A stretch of DNA of 64,000 nt from Clostridium frigoris (GCF_018861865.1 NZ_JAHLDV010000002.1:158660-222659), one strand, 5' to 3'; shown: positions 26,685-35,549, counted from the first letter of the stretch. Notes: generated by a model from the sequence alone, not told the origin. Made by a program: numbers and translations.

Positions 26685-27368
26685 ATGAAAATTAAGAACT
26701 GGAATTTATATGAAATTGTTTGGTTATTGTTTTTTTCAATGATCGCAATTATATTAACAATTATATGGAAGGATACTTTGTTTGGATTCTCTGTATTTAT
26801 AACAGGAGTGTTGTGTGTAATTCTTGCAGCAAAGGGTAGTTTATGGACATATATTTTTGGCATGTACAATACTTTTGGGTATGCCTACTTAGCTTTTAAC
26901 AATGGCTTGTTTGGTGAGATGGGTTTAAATCTTTTGTTTTTTGCACCAATGAATATTGTTGGATTTATAATGTGGAGAAAATGTATGAGTGGAAGTATTG
27001 TAGAAATGAAAGGCTTACAGAAAAAGGATAAAGTGTTGACAGCTATAATTTGTATTCTAGGTAGTTTTGCACTAGGGCTTGCTTTGTCATTTATCAATGG
27101 TCAAAATACTCCATATATAGATGCGATAACAGATATATTGTCAATTGTAGCAACATTTTTAATGGTATGGAGATTTAAGGAACAGTGGTTATTATATATT
27201 GTATTAAATATTTTCACTATAGTTATGTGGACTATTAGAACAGTAAATGGAAGTCCTGATGGAGTAATGATGATTGTAATGTGGAGTGCATATCTTGTAA
27301 ATGCGATTTATGGTTATTATAATTGGAATAAAGGCGCAACCAAAGCTAAGGAGATAAGTTTATTATGA
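26685..27368 (+). CDS. pnuC: PnuC-family nicotinamide riboside transporter
   Basis: 227 residues from the ATG at 26685 (GAGGGTGA upstream; the ATG at 26673 is before that site). Seven or so transmembrane segments, and the conserved Trp/Asn-rich PnuC pattern (GMYNTFGYAYLAFNNGLFGE, then NIVGFIMWRKC and VLNIFTIVMWTIR, with W.AYLVNAIYGYYNW near the end). PnuC proteins admit nicotinamide riboside by facilitated diffusion, and phosphorylation inside the cell traps it. The stop overlaps the nadR start by 4 bases, giving a transporter-kinase pair for NAD salvage. Confidence 0.92.
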   Translation: MKIKNWNLYEIVWLLFFSMIAIILTIIWKDTLFGFSVFITGVLCVILAAKGSLWTYIFGMYNTFGYAYLAFNNGLFGEMGLNLLFFAPMNIVGFIMWRKCMSGSIVEMKGLQKKDKVLTAIICILGSFALGLALSFINGQNTPYIDAITDILSIVATFLMVWRFKEQWLLYIVLNIFTIVMWTIRTVNGSPDGVMMIVMWSAYLVNAIYGYYNWNKGATKAKEISLL

Positions 27369-28375
27369 AAAAAATTGGATTAACACTTGGTAAATTTGCA
27401 CCTTTGCATGTAGGTCACCAATTTATGATTGAGACTGCTTTAAAGGAAATGGACGAACTAATTATACTTATCTATGACACAAAAGTTACAAAGATACCTC
27501 TAAGTGTAAGGGCAGGTTGGATAAAAGAATTATATCCAAGTGTAACTGTTATTGAAGGATGGGATGGCCCTGAGGGATATTCCAATGATAGGTCTTATGA
27601 AATCTTAGAGGAGCAATATATCTTACGTATGCTTGACGGGAGGGCTGTAACTCATTTTTATTCTAGTGAATTTTATGGTAAACATGTAAGTAAAGCGCTT
27701 CTTGCAGTAGATAGAAGAATAGATGAGCCTCGTTTAAGTGTACCTATTTCTGGGACAATGATAAGAGAAAACCCCTTTAAATATCGAGAGTATTTAAGCG
27801 ATGTTGTCTACAAAGATTTAATTACAAAAATAGTCTTTGTAGGTGCAATGTCGACTGGTAAGTCAACGATAACAGAAGCTTTAGCAAAAAAATATAAAAC
27901 CACATATGCAAGTGAATATGGGAGAGATTATTGGACAAACCATCAAGTAGATAGACGTATAAGTTTTGATTCATTTGATGAAATTGCTATAGGTCATATT
28001 AAACGTGAAGATGAAGCTATACAAAAGGCGAATAAGTGTTTTTTTGTAGATACTAATGCAATAACTACTTATATGTATGCGCTTGATTATCATGGCACTG
28101 CTCCAAAATGCCTTACCCAGATTGCACTAGAAAATTCAAAGAGATATGACATATTTTTTCTATGTGATGATGATATTCCTTATGATGATACTTGGGATAG
28201 AAGTGGTGATCAAAAGCGTAAGGTGTTCCATCAGCAAATCATTTCTGATTTACATGAACGTAGAATACCATATATTGTACTTCGTGGTAGTTTGGAGGAA
28301 CGGTTAAAAATAGTTGACAAAGTTCTTGCTGAATTCCAAAAATATAATAATTATTTTGGGGAAAATAAATTATGA
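27365..28375 (+). CDS. nadR: Bifunctional NMN adenylyltransferase / ribosylnicotinamide kinase
   Basis: 336 residues. The N-terminal nucleotidyltransferase domain has LGKFAPLHVGHQFMIE (GxFxPxHxGH) and ISGTMIRENP. The C-terminal kinase has the Walker A GAMSTGKSTI and FVDTNAITTYMY. The helix-turn-helix repressor domain of enterobacterial NadR is absent, so this is an enzyme only. It phosphorylates imported nicotinamide riboside to NMN and adenylates that to NAD. It is coupled to pnuC by an ATGA overlap. A further ATGA overlap at its own stop leads into a 26-residue frame. Confidence 0.93.
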   Translation: MKKIGLTLGKFAPLHVGHQFMIETALKEMDELIILIYDTKVTKIPLSVRAGWIKELYPSVTVIEGWDGPEGYSNDRSYEILEEQYILRMLDGRAVTHFYSSEFYGKHVSKALLAVDRRIDEPRLSVPISGTMIRENPFKYREYLSDVVYKDLITKIVFVGAMSTGKSTITEALAKKYKTTYASEYGRDYWTNHQVDRRISFDSFDEIAIGHIKREDEAIQKANKCFFVDTNAITTYMYALDYHGTAPKCLTQIALENSKRYDIFFLCDDDIPYDDTWDRSGDQKRKVFHQQIISDLHERRIPYIVLRGSLEERLKIVDKVLAEFQKYNNYFGENKL

Positions 28376-28452
28376 AAAAAGATTTGACTGGTTTTGATCC
28401 AAGATTAAATAATAGCATAGTAGAAGTTGGTTGTGATGTTAAAAATATATAG
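28372..28452 (+). CDS. 26-residue frame coupled to nadR; possible gene remnant
   Basis: The ATG at 28372 overlaps the nadR stop (ATGA), as nadR itself overlaps pnuC, and the frame reads MKKDLTGFDPRLNNSIVEVG and a few more residues to a TAG. I do not recognise it. The tight coupling suggests that a longer third gene of the operon was once here and has been cut down, or that it is a chance frame. Confidence 0.25.
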   Translation: MKKDLTGFDPRLNNSIVEVGCDVKNI

Positions 28453-28509
28453 GATTAATTTATATTACCTTATAAAAACACATAAAAAAAATATCATATT
28501 GACACTTCA

Positions 28510-28537
28510 TTGACATTACAGACAGCCATAATATAAA
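28510..28537 (+). promoter_or_regulatory. Probable sigma-A promoter of the DedA gene
   Basis: TTGACA (28510-28515), 16-base spacer, TATAAA (28532-28537), about 50 bases before the DedA start. Confidence 0.55.
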
Positions 28538-28586
28538 ATAAAAAGGTAGATTAGAAAATAAGTTTTTGAATTTAAGGGAGGAAAAT

Positions 28587-29192
28587 ATGGTAGAAAGTTT
28601 AATTAACATGGTAATTTTAGTTATGGATAAAGTGGGGTATTTGGGGGTTTTTGTATTTATGGCTCTTGAAAGCGCATGTATTCCAATACCTAGTGAGGCT
28701 ATACTTCCATTTGGAGGTTATTTAAGCTATACAGGAAGGCTGAGCATAATTCCAACAATAATTCTAGGAACGCTTGGAGGAACATTTGGTTCAATCTTAG
28801 CTTATTATTTAGGAAAATTAGGTGGAAGACCTTTAGTTGAGAAATATGCATCTTTTTTGCATTTGTCAAAATCAAGTTTAGATAAAAGTGATCTATACTT
28901 TAAAAAATATGGAGAGAAAATTGTATTTTATTCAAGGTTACTTCCTATCGTAAGAACTTTTATTTCACTTCCAGCTGGCATAAGCAATATGGACTTTAAA
29001 AAGTTCACAGTGTATACTTTTTTTGGTTCATTAATTTGGAGTGCTTTACTTGGGTTTACTGGTTATTACATGGGTGAGAAGTGGGTTATTATTAGACCGT
29101 GGTTCCATTATGCAGATATTCTTGTGGTAATAGTAATAGTAGGACTTATAGGATACAAATTAATTACAATAAAAAAAGTGAAAAAATCATAA
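28587..29192 (+). CDS. DedA family membrane protein
   Basis: 201 residues from the ATG at 28587, after GGGAGG; the upstream in-frame TTG lacks a ribosome site. Family marks: FMALESACIPIPSEAILPFGGYL, GTLGGTFGSILAYYLGKLGGRPLVEKY, and FYSRLLPIVRTFISLPAGISNM. Several hydrophobic segments are present, as in DedA/SNARE-associated (VTT) proteins. Members take part in lipid-carrier recycling (some flip undecaprenyl phosphate) and in membrane homeostasis. It lies 47 bases before a symporter gene, probably on the same transcript, although no functional link is evident. Confidence 0.88.
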   Translation: MVESLINMVILVMDKVGYLGVFVFMALESACIPIPSEAILPFGGYLSYTGRLSIIPTIILGTLGGTFGSILAYYLGKLGGRPLVEKYASFLHLSKSSLDKSDLYFKKYGEKIVFYSRLLPIVRTFISLPAGISNMDFKKFTVYTFFGSLIWSALLGFTGYYMGEKWVIIRPWFHYADILVVIVIVGLIGYKLITIKKVKKS

Positions 29193-29239
29193 ATTAAAGA
29201 TTATAATATAGACTGAAATTTAATATGAAGGAGCTACAA

Positions 29240-30511
29240 ATGGAGAAGTTATTCAAAAGCTATAAATCAACCATTATCCTTTTAGGTTCGATTATACTTG
29301 GAGGTATTATAGGAATCGTAATGGGCCCGAAATCTTCAGTATTAGAACCTTTTGGAAAACTTTTTATAAATCTAATGTTTATGATTTTGGTCCCATTAGT
29401 ATTTTTCAGTGTTGCCTCTGCTATGGCAAATATAAGTGGAATGAAAAGACTAGGTAAAATTATGGGAAGTATTATGTTGGTATTTTTATCTACAGCACTT
29501 ATTGCAGCTATTATTGGCACGGTAGGAGCACTTATTATGAAGCCAACTAATAATCTACATATAGATATGTTTAAAAGTTTAATGAAGAGCGCTGTAGGAA
29601 CTCAACCTAACGAAAAAGTTTCATTTTTAAATCAACTTGTGAATACATTTACTGTTTCTGATTTTGTAGATTTACTCTCAAGAAAGAATATGCTACAACT
29701 TGTTATATTTTCAATTATTTTTGGTATTTCAGTTTCTCTTTCAGGAGAAAAAGCCAAACCTTTCGCTAATTTACTTGAGGCTGGTTCGGTTACAATGATG
29801 AAAGTAGTTAAAATTATTATGTATTACGCCCCTATTGGTCTTGGTTGTTATTTTGCTTCAATGGTTGGACAACTTGGCGGTCAAATTCTAAATGGATATT
29901 TAAAAATATTTGTATTATATTTAATCCTCTCTGTAATTTATTATTTTGGTTTTTTCAGTCTATATGCATTTGTTGCAGCTGGGAAAAATGGTGTAAAAAT
30001 ATTTTGGAAAAATGCTGTTACACCTTCAGTAACAGCTTTAGCAACTTGTTCAAGTGCTGCTTGTATACCAGCAAACTTAGAAACTGTAAAGAAAATTGGT
30101 GTACCATATGATATAGCAGAAACAGTAATTCCACTTGGTGCAAACATGCATAAGGATGGATCTGTATTTGGTGGTGTTATGAAAATTACACTTCTACTAG
30201 GCTTGTTTGGTAAGGAAATGAATAGTGTTAGTTCAATACTTGGTATTATAGGTGTTTCACTTCTAGTAGGGGCGGTTATGGGTGCTATTCCTAGTGGTGG
30301 AATGATAGGCGAAATGCTAATATTAAGTGTATATGGGTTACCACCAGAAGTTCTTCCAATTATTGCAGTTGTTAGTGTAATTATAGATGCGCCAGCAACA
30401 CTACTTAATTCTACTGGGAACACAGTATGTTCTATGCTTGTTACTAGACTAGTGGAGGGTAAGAACTGGTTGAAACATGATGAAAAAGTTGCTAGCAAAA
30501 CGAGTGTGTAA
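29240..30511 (+). CDS. Dicarboxylate/amino acid:cation symporter (GltP/DctA family)
   Basis: 423 residues from the ATG at 29240, which lies after AAGGAG. It has eight or more transmembrane segments and the family signatures: TALATCSSAACIPANL (serine-rich hairpin region), PLGANMHKDGSVFGGVMKI, and GGMIGEMLILSVYGLPPE followed by IDAPATLLNSTGNTVCSMLV with the cation-binding NxxxD-type region. It should co-transport glutamate, aspartate, serine or a dicarboxylate with Na+ or H+; the substrate cannot be assigned. It probably shares a transcript with the DedA gene. Confidence 0.9.
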   Translation: MEKLFKSYKSTIILLGSIILGGIIGIVMGPKSSVLEPFGKLFINLMFMILVPLVFFSVASAMANISGMKRLGKIMGSIMLVFLSTALIAAIIGTVGALIMKPTNNLHIDMFKSLMKSAVGTQPNEKVSFLNQLVNTFTVSDFVDLLSRKNMLQLVIFSIIFGISVSLSGEKAKPFANLLEAGSVTMMKVVKIIMYYAPIGLGCYFASMVGQLGGQILNGYLKIFVLYLILSVIYYFGFFSLYAFVAAGKNGVKIFWKNAVTPSVTALATCSSAACIPANLETVKKIGVPYDIAETVIPLGANMHKDGSVFGGVMKITLLLGLFGKEMNSVSSILGIIGVSLLVGAVMGAIPSGGMIGEMLILSVYGLPPEVLPIIAVVSVIIDAPATLLNSTGNTVCSMLVTRLVEGKNWLKHDEKVASKTSV

Positions 30512-30566
30512 TTAAGAGATTGGATCATATTATATAATTCTTATAAATATGAAGCAGGAGCTCTAA

Positions 30567-30659
30567 ATGGTATATAATTCCATAAGTGAACTCTCTTTTT
30601 TGATAGTAAATGTTACGGTAGAATATTTTTTAGGAGGGGTTTGTTATAAAACTTACTAG
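30567..30659 (+). other. Possible 30-residue leader frame overlapping the DNA-glycosylase start
   Basis: An ATG at 30567 follows CAGGAGCTCTAA and opens a 30-codon frame (MVYNSISELSFLIVNVTVEY and ten more) that ends at TAG 30657-30659, 14 bases past the ATA start proposed for the glycosylase. It could couple translation into the downstream gene, or be chance. Confidence 0.25.
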
Positions 30660-31293
30660 AGAATTTTATGCTAGAGACACCTTGCAGGTTGCGAGGGAAC
30701 TTTTAGGGAAAATACTTGTACATAAAATTAATGGGGTAAAATTGAGTGGAAAGATAGTTGAAACAGAAGCATATATTGGATCAATTGATAAGGCATGCCA
30801 TGCTTATGGAGGAAAACATACACCCAGAGTTGAAACTTTATATGGAATACCTGGTATAGTATATGTATACTTTATTTATGGAATGTATCATTGTTTTAAT
30901 GTAATAACGAAGGAAGAAGGGTTTCCTGAAGGGGTTTTAATAAGAGCAATTCAGCCAATAGATGGGCTTAATGAAATGGCAAATTTGAGATTTAATAAAG
31001 AGTATAATGAATTAACAAAAGCTCAAATCAAAAATTTAACAACAGGTCCCTCTAAGTTATGCATAGCTATGAATATAAATAAAGAGAATAATGAGCAAGA
31101 TTTGTGTACAAGTGGATTATATATTGAAGAGTCAGTGGATAAAGAAAAAATTGAAATTATAGAAGCTAAGAGAATTGGTATTAATTATGCAGAGGAAGCA
31201 GCAGAATTTTTATGGCGATTTTATATAAAAGACAATATTTTTGTATCTGTTAAGGAGAGAGTTTTACGTTATAATAAGAGTGAAGGGAAGTGA
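30646..31293 (+). CDS. mpg: 3-methyladenine DNA glycosylase (AAG/Mpg family), apparent ATA start
   Basis: 215 residues if read from ATA at 30646, six bases after GGAGGGG. From there the protein begins [20 protein letters not shown], the usual N-terminus of the family; the first ATG/GTG/TTG in frame (TTG 30682) would delete it. Other marks: [48 protein letters not shown] and TGPSKLC. It flips and excises alkylated purines in base-excision repair. The start codon is odd: ATG to ATA by mutation, a true AUA start, or a sequence error. The next gene begins 5 bases after the stop. Confidence 0.88.
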   Translation: MKLTREFYARDTLQVARELLGKILVHKINGVKLSGKIVETEAYIGSIDKACHAYGGKHTPRVETLYGIPGIVYVYFIYGMYHCFNVITKEEGFPEGVLIRAIQPIDGLNEMANLRFNKEYNELTKAQIKNLTTGPSKLCIAMNINKENNEQDLCTSGLYIEESVDKEKIEIIEAKRIGINYAEEAAEFLWRFYIKDNIFVSVKERVLRYNKSEGK

Positions 31294-31298
31294 TAGAA

Positions 31299-31610
31299 AT
31301 GAGTTTTTTATTTAATGACAAAGAAGATAAAAGTGGAGTAGAAAAAATTAAGTTTGGTAATAAACTTAATAAAAATAGAGTGGTTACAAGGGAAGTAACT
31401 TTAAAAATATTAAATACAGCAATCATATACAATGACGAGGAAGATTATTATGATACATTAGCTACGTGTGCTAATGAGAACAATATAATAGAGACTATTA
31501 GTATAGAAGGGTTTGAAATACATGAAAATGTTGTAGAGCTTAAAGGTGCATATATTGACTATGAACAAGATTCAGATATAAACTCTACAGGAACAATATA
31601 TTATTTATAA
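31299..31610 (+). CDS. Small acidic protein, paralogue of the one at 61877
   Basis: 103 residues from the ATG at 31299 (GAAGGGAAG upstream); the GTG at 31290 overlaps the previous stop. I do not recognise a named family. The central part (ILNTAIIYNDEEDYYDTLAT, ETISIEGFEIHENVVELKGA, YIDYEQ, TGTIYYL) is closely matched by a second gene at 61877-62191 in this window, while the N-termini differ. There is no signal peptide or transmembrane segment, and it is rich in Asp, Glu, Ile and Asn. It is probably co-transcribed with mpg, but its role is unknown. Confidence 0.65.
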   Translation: MSFLFNDKEDKSGVEKIKFGNKLNKNRVVTREVTLKILNTAIIYNDEEDYYDTLATCANENNIIETISIEGFEIHENVVELKGAYIDYEQDSDINSTGTIYYL

Positions 31611-31658
31611 TTTAATATAAATTTGAATAATAATATATAACAAGGATGGTGAGTTATT

Positions 31659-32561
31659 ATAAGTTACAAAAGAATAACTTTACTTCAAATTGATTATTTT
31701 TTTGCTATAGCAAAATACCTTAACTTTACAGAAGCTGCAAAGTCTTTATATGTTTCACAACCTTCTTTGAGTAAGCAAACTGCTATTTTAGAAAGTGAGA
31801 TAGGTGTTCAACTTTTTTATAGAACAAAACGAGATGTCCGCTTAACACCGGCTGGTGTTGTTCTTTTTAAGGAATTAAGTGGTATATCTGAACGCATTGA
31901 AAGAGCTATAGAAAAATCAAGAAAACCTGATTTGGGTGAAAAGGGCACTATTACTATTGGTTGTTTAGAGGCTATGGATACAAGTATATTTCTACCTATA
32001 GTTGTAAAAAAATTCAAAGAAAAACATTCTAGTGTTAATGTTGTTTTTGAGAGGCATACTTTTAAAATGCTAAGAGAAAAACTTATTAATGGGACGTTAG
32101 ACATAATATTTACACTTTCTTTTGAGATTGATGATTCTCTTGGATTACTCTGGGAAAATGTATATAAACAAAATAGCAGTATTGTAATGGAAGCATCAAA
32201 TCCTTTAGCTCATAAAAAAAATTTAGTATTTGAAGATTTTAAAGATGAAAATTTTATTGTGATTTCAAGACATGAAACACCTAACGGATTTGATGGAGTA
32301 ATAAGTCTATGTAGGAAACATGGGTTTACTCCTAAAATTGTAAAGGAGCTTCCAAATGTAGAATCATTACTTTTATGTGTAGAGTCAGGACTTGGAATAT
32401 CATTAGTTGATAGTAACATCAGAATGCATAATAACGATAATTTTAAATTTTTTAAATTGAAAGATGATTTTATAAGTGTAGTTATGGCTTGGCAAAAGGA
32501 AAATATGAATCCGGTAGTTACATTATTTACTAATGATGTTTTGAATGAAGTAAAAATATAA
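31659..32561 (+). CDS. LysR-family transcriptional regulator, apparent ATA/ATT start
   Basis: About 300 residues when read from ATA at 31659 (ATA 31674 is an alternative). The first ATG/GTG/TTG in frame (31767 region) would remove most of the helix-turn-helix, which is otherwise perfect: ITLLQIDYFFAIAKYLNFTE, AAKSLYVSQPSLSKQTAILE, LTPAG. An AAGGATGGTGA site precedes it. The ligand-binding domain follows (about 90-290, with GTITIGCLEAMDTS and IVKELPNVESLLLCVESGLG). It lies upstream of, and on the same strand as, the hydrolase gene at 32752 beyond a terminator, and is likely to control that locus in response to an aromatic or enoate ligand. The start codon needs checking. Confidence 0.85.
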   Translation: MSYKRITLLQIDYFFAIAKYLNFTEAAKSLYVSQPSLSKQTAILESEIGVQLFYRTKRDVRLTPAGVVLFKELSGISERIERAIEKSRKPDLGEKGTITIGCLEAMDTSIFLPIVVKKFKEKHSSVNVVFERHTFKMLREKLINGTLDIIFTLSFEIDDSLGLLWENVYKQNSSIVMEASNPLAHKKNLVFEDFKDENFIVISRHETPNGFDGVISLCRKHGFTPKIVKELPNVESLLLCVESGLGISLVDSNIRMHNNDNFKFFKLKDDFISVVMAWQKENMNPVVTLFTNDVLNEVKI

Positions 32562-32570
32562 AAAATTATT

Positions 32571-32614
32571 AACATAAGAAAAGTATGGCGAAGGCTATGC
32601 TTTTCTTATGTTTT
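32571..32614 (+). terminator. Terminator after the LysR gene
   Basis: AACATAAGAAAAG.AT.GC pairs with GC.AT.CTTTTCTTATGTT and is followed by TTT. Confidence 0.85.
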
Positions 32615-32751
32615 GAGGACATCATATGTATTAGGTATAACATAAAAGAATAAGAGTAATTCTAAATGGGTATTTTCGTATCATGATATCATTTGTTAAA
32701 ATATAAACAAGATACTTTAATTGAGTAATATTTTATAAGGGGTGAAAGTTT

Positions 32752-33573
32752 ATGAAAGATTTAAAGACAGAATTAACATTCGAGGAACAAAAGAAAACGT
32801 ATTCAAAATATTTTTATAAACCACTTGCTATTCCAAATCCGGAATTAATAGATATTCTTAAACTAGGACCAATGGATCCAGCGAAGGTCTTAATGCCAGA
32901 AAACATAAATGAACTTCTTGATTCACCATATCATGAGATTGAAACTGGTTATTGCGTTCTCCCAAATGGAACTGCATATGTTGCTGTTAACAATAAGTTT
33001 CCAGGAGTAACTGTTGCAATGATAAATTGGTGGTTTGCATGGCATGCACTTGAGGACATGAGGTACATGCTCTGGTTTAGAAAGGGGCATTATGGGGTAT
33101 CGATTAGCGATGAAGATAGAGCAATAATACTTGATCCAGAAACTAAAATGCTCCAAAAGTTTCAAGGGCGTACACACTATGTTATAGAAGATGCTGGTGG
33201 TGGTCCTGAGGATATACAGATTTCATTTTTAACTCCTGAAGAATTAGGTTTTGATATGGATAGATTTAAATCACCTGCTGTAGGTACAGTAATTGGCGCA
33301 AATGGAATTTCTAGCAGGCGGGCTGGTGGACCTAAATCGCCAGCTATAATGACTCACTTTGTTCGAGAAATTTCAGGAGGAGTAGAGTTTCGTTCAAGGT
33401 TCTGGTTAGGTTACCATATGGTAGATAAAAAACCTGTTAAAATAATTCCAGATGGAATGCAAATTCCTATTCAAGTAGCCATGGATCTAGCTTTTCATAA
33501 TGTTCAAGAGTTTAGTAATTTAGCATCTATTCTGCCAAGTCTATATGAAGAAATGGAAGGAAAAATATTTTGA
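32752..33573 (+). CDS. DAPG/phloretin hydrolase-like enzyme (PhlG family)
   Basis: 273 residues. It has the pattern of the PhlG/phloretin-hydrolase family, zinc enzymes that cleave the carbon-carbon bond between an acyl side chain and a phloroglucinol ring: WWFAWHALEDMRYMLWFRKGHYG (shown here only as a landmark at residues 93-115) with candidate ligand His98, and a C-terminal H249xxxE253 (AFHNVQEFSNL) like the His/Glu pair of PhlG. GGGGTGAAAG precedes the ATG. It is followed 57 bases later by an Old-Yellow-type ene-reductase gene and preceded by a LysR gene. Such neighbours occur in gut anaerobes that degrade flavonoids. The substrate is inferred. Confidence 0.75.
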   Translation: MKDLKTELTFEEQKKTYSKYFYKPLAIPNPELIDILKLGPMDPAKVLMPENINELLDSPYHEIETGYCVLPNGTAYVAVNNKFPGVTVAMINWWFAWHALEDMRYMLWFRKGHYGVSISDEDRAIILDPETKMLQKFQGRTHYVIEDAGGGPEDIQISFLTPEELGFDMDRFKSPAVGTVIGANGISSRRAGGPKSPAIMTHFVREISGGVEFRSRFWLGYHMVDKKPVKIIPDGMQIPIQVAMDLAFHNVQEFSNLASILPSLYEEMEGKIF

Positions 33574-33630
33574 TGCGAAGGTAATTATCAACATCAGAGA
33601 TGATGATTAACAAAAAAAGGAGTGCTATAT

Positions 33631-34568
33631 ATGAATAAATACAAACATGTATTTTCGCCAATTACAATAAAAGGAGTAGAATTTAAGAATAGAATTGAAG
33701 TAGCACCAATGGTTCCTTGTATGGCTACTCCAGAAGGCTGGGTAACAAAAGAATTAATTGAATTCTACAGACCCTTTGCAAAAGGCGGTGCAGCTATTGT
33801 TACAGTTGGAGATTCTGCAGTAAACTGGACTCATGCAATGGATCATGAGGGACAGCTTAATTTAGGTGATGATAACGTTAAAATGGGATTAGATGATTTA
33901 GCAGATGAAGTACAAAGGTATGGTGCATTAATTTCTGTTGAGTTAAATCATGGTGGTCGTTTTGCGAACTCCATGAATTTGGCAAGTAAAGGTCTAAAAC
34001 CAGTAAGTTCAACTCCAAAGCCAGCAGAAATTGATGAATTCTTTTCAAAGCTTCAAGGAAGGACCCCAGCAGAAGTTGAAGAAATGAGTATTCCGTTAAT
34101 TAATAAAACTATTCAGGATTATGCAGATGCAGCGGGAAGATGTAAGGACAGTGGATTTAAAATGGTAATGATTCATGGAGCACATGGTATGCTACCAGGT
34201 CAATTTTTATCGCCATATGTAAATAAACGTGTTGATAGATATGGTGGAAATTTTGAAAATAGAGCGCGGTTTTGCATAGAATTATTAGAGGCAGTACTAT
34301 GAAACATCATATTAAAGTAGTTACCAATACAAAATTAGAAGAAATTACTGAAAAAGGGATTAAAACAATTAATTCTAAATTCCAGTGGAAAGAATATGAA
34401 GCAGATACTGTTGTATTAGCTTTGGGAATGAGAGCACGTAAGGATAAAATTGAAGAATTAAGGCATTTAATACCAGAAACTGAAGTCTATATAATTGGAG
34501 ATGGGCATCAAATTGGGAATGTGTACTCGGCAGTTCATGTAGGGTTTGATACGGCGGTAGAAATTTAG
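33631..34568 (+). pseudogene. NADH:flavin oxidoreductase / ene-reductase with a large internal deletion
   Basis: The 5' part (ATG 33631 after AAAAGGAG, 223 residues to TGA 34302) is the N-terminal FMN TIM barrel of the Old-Yellow-Enzyme/2-enoate-reductase family: FSPITIKGVEFKNRIEVAPM, SVELNHGGRFAN, MIHGAHGMLPGQFLSPYVN, DRYGGNFENRARF. Then, in another frame (34272-34568), the sequence jumps to the very end of the FAD/NAD(P) module (VVTNTKLEEITEKG, DTVVLALGMRAR, VYIIGDGHQIGNVYSAVHVG). Intact relatives are about 650 residues, so roughly 1 kb with the iron-sulfur site and most of the FAD domain is missing. The product cannot be a working full enzyme. Confidence 0.88.
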
Positions 34569-34611
34569 AAAAAGGTTTTACTACTTAGTAAAAGTTTCAC
34601 TATGTGGTGAA

Positions 34612-34662
34612 AATAAATAGCCCTCAGATTAACTTAGTTAATTTGGGGGCTCTATTTAATCT
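34612..34662. terminator. Bidirectional terminator
   Basis: AAATAGCCC.CA.ATTAACT pairs with AGTTAAT.TG.GGGCT.TATTT, between the convergent ene-reductase remnant and rubrerythrin. Confidence 0.8.
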
Positions 34663-34668
34663 AATATC

Positions 34669-35256
34669 TTATTTAAGATTTTCAGTTAACACCTGAAAAT
34701 ATCCCTCTGGATGTTTGCAGACTGGACATATTTTTGGAGCATCTGTTCCTTCGTAAATATAACCACATTTGTTACATATCCACTTAACTGGTGTATCTCT
34801 ATGATATATTGTATTGGTTTCTAAACTAGTTAATAGTGCCCTAAATCTTTCATCATGATGTATTTCTACTTCGGCTACTTTTCTAAATGCAAGAGCAATC
34901 TCTGTAAAACCTTCTTTCTCTGCAGTTTTTGCAAAGCTAGGGTAAATTTCTGTCCACTCTTCATTTTCTCCATTTGCTGCCGACAATAAATTTGCTCTGG
35001 TGTCACCAAGTCCAACAGGGTAACCTGCATTAATTTCTACTGATTCACCATTTAACTCTTGATTTAAAAAATTAAAAAACCTTTTAGCATGAGCTAACTC
35101 GTTGCCCGCTGTTTCTGTAAATATATTATATATTTGTATGTACCCTTCTTTTTTTGCAATGGATGCATAGTATGTATATCTAGTTCTAGCTTGTGATTCT
35201 CCGGCAAAACCGCGCATAAGATTTTCCGCAGTATCGGTTCCCTTTAATAGTTTCAT
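34669..35256 (-). CDS. rbr: Rubrerythrin
   Basis: 195 residues, the standard length. The N-terminal four-helix diiron domain (about 1-145) has [30 protein letters not shown] and [13 protein letters not shown] with the Glu/His ligands. The C-terminal rubredoxin-like domain binds one iron through [10 protein letters not shown] and CPVCKHPEG. It reduces hydrogen peroxide in anaerobes with electrons from rubredoxin or NADH. GGAGGTATTTC precedes the ATG, and a perfect 8+2+8 palindrome sits immediately before that ribosome site. Single-gene unit, ended by a strong hairpin. Confidence 0.96.
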   Translation of the reverse strand: MKLLKGTDTAENLMRGFAGESQARTRYTYYASIAKKEGYIQIYNIFTETAGNELAHAKRFFNFLNQELNGESVEINAGYPVGLGDTRANLLSAANGENEEWTEIYPSFAKTAEKEGFTEIALAFRKVAEVEIHHDERFRALLTSLETNTIYHRDTPVKWICNKCGYIYEGTDAPKICPVCKHPEGYFQVLTENLK

Positions 35257-35271
35257 GAAATACCTCCTTGT

Positions 35272-35289
35272 TTTTCTCGGTCGAGAAAA
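35272..35289 (-). promoter_or_regulatory. Palindrome abutting the rubrerythrin ribosome site
   Basis: TTTTCTCGGTCGAGAAAA has perfect 8-base arms around GT. It could be an operator for a redox regulator (it does not match the PerR consensus) or an mRNA hairpin next to AGGAGG that controls stability or translation. Confidence 0.45.
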
Positions 35290-35513
35290 TAGTTATATTA
35301 AATAGTATTGCCCCAATAACATATTTTATTTTCATAAAATGAGATTTCTTTTATTTATTATTCCCCTTAAGCGTATGTGTCGCAAAGGTCGGATGTTGTA
35401 GAATCAAATCTTTTAGAAGAAAAAATAACTTTAATAGTGTATGAAATTCAGAAATTCAAGTAAATGTAAAAGTTAACGTCAAAAAAACTGGGAGAGGTAA
35501 CCACTAAATTTAA

Positions 35514-35549
35514 GGCTAACAGGAGGAGAAATTCTTGTGTTAGTCTTTT
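35514..35549 (+). terminator. Weak hairpin with T run
   Basis: GGCTAACA (35514-35521) pairs with TGTTAGTC (35538-35545) and is followed by TTTT, about 80 bases before the PH-domain gene. It could be an attenuator or the end of a short upstream RNA. Confidence 0.35.

Noticed and set aside
26588..26869. Minus-strand frame of 93 residues across the SseB-pnuC junction
   Set aside because: Antisense shadow of two well-supported genes, with no ribosome site.
32752..33573. Acetoacetate decarboxylase
   Set aside because: The general fold may be shared, but no catalytic-lysine motif stood out, and the C-terminal HxxxE plus the tryptophan-rich segment match PhlG-type hydrolases.
34272..34568. Independent small protein gene
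   Set aside because: Its sequence is the C-terminal end of the ene-reductase FAD/NAD module, so it belongs to the deleted gene.
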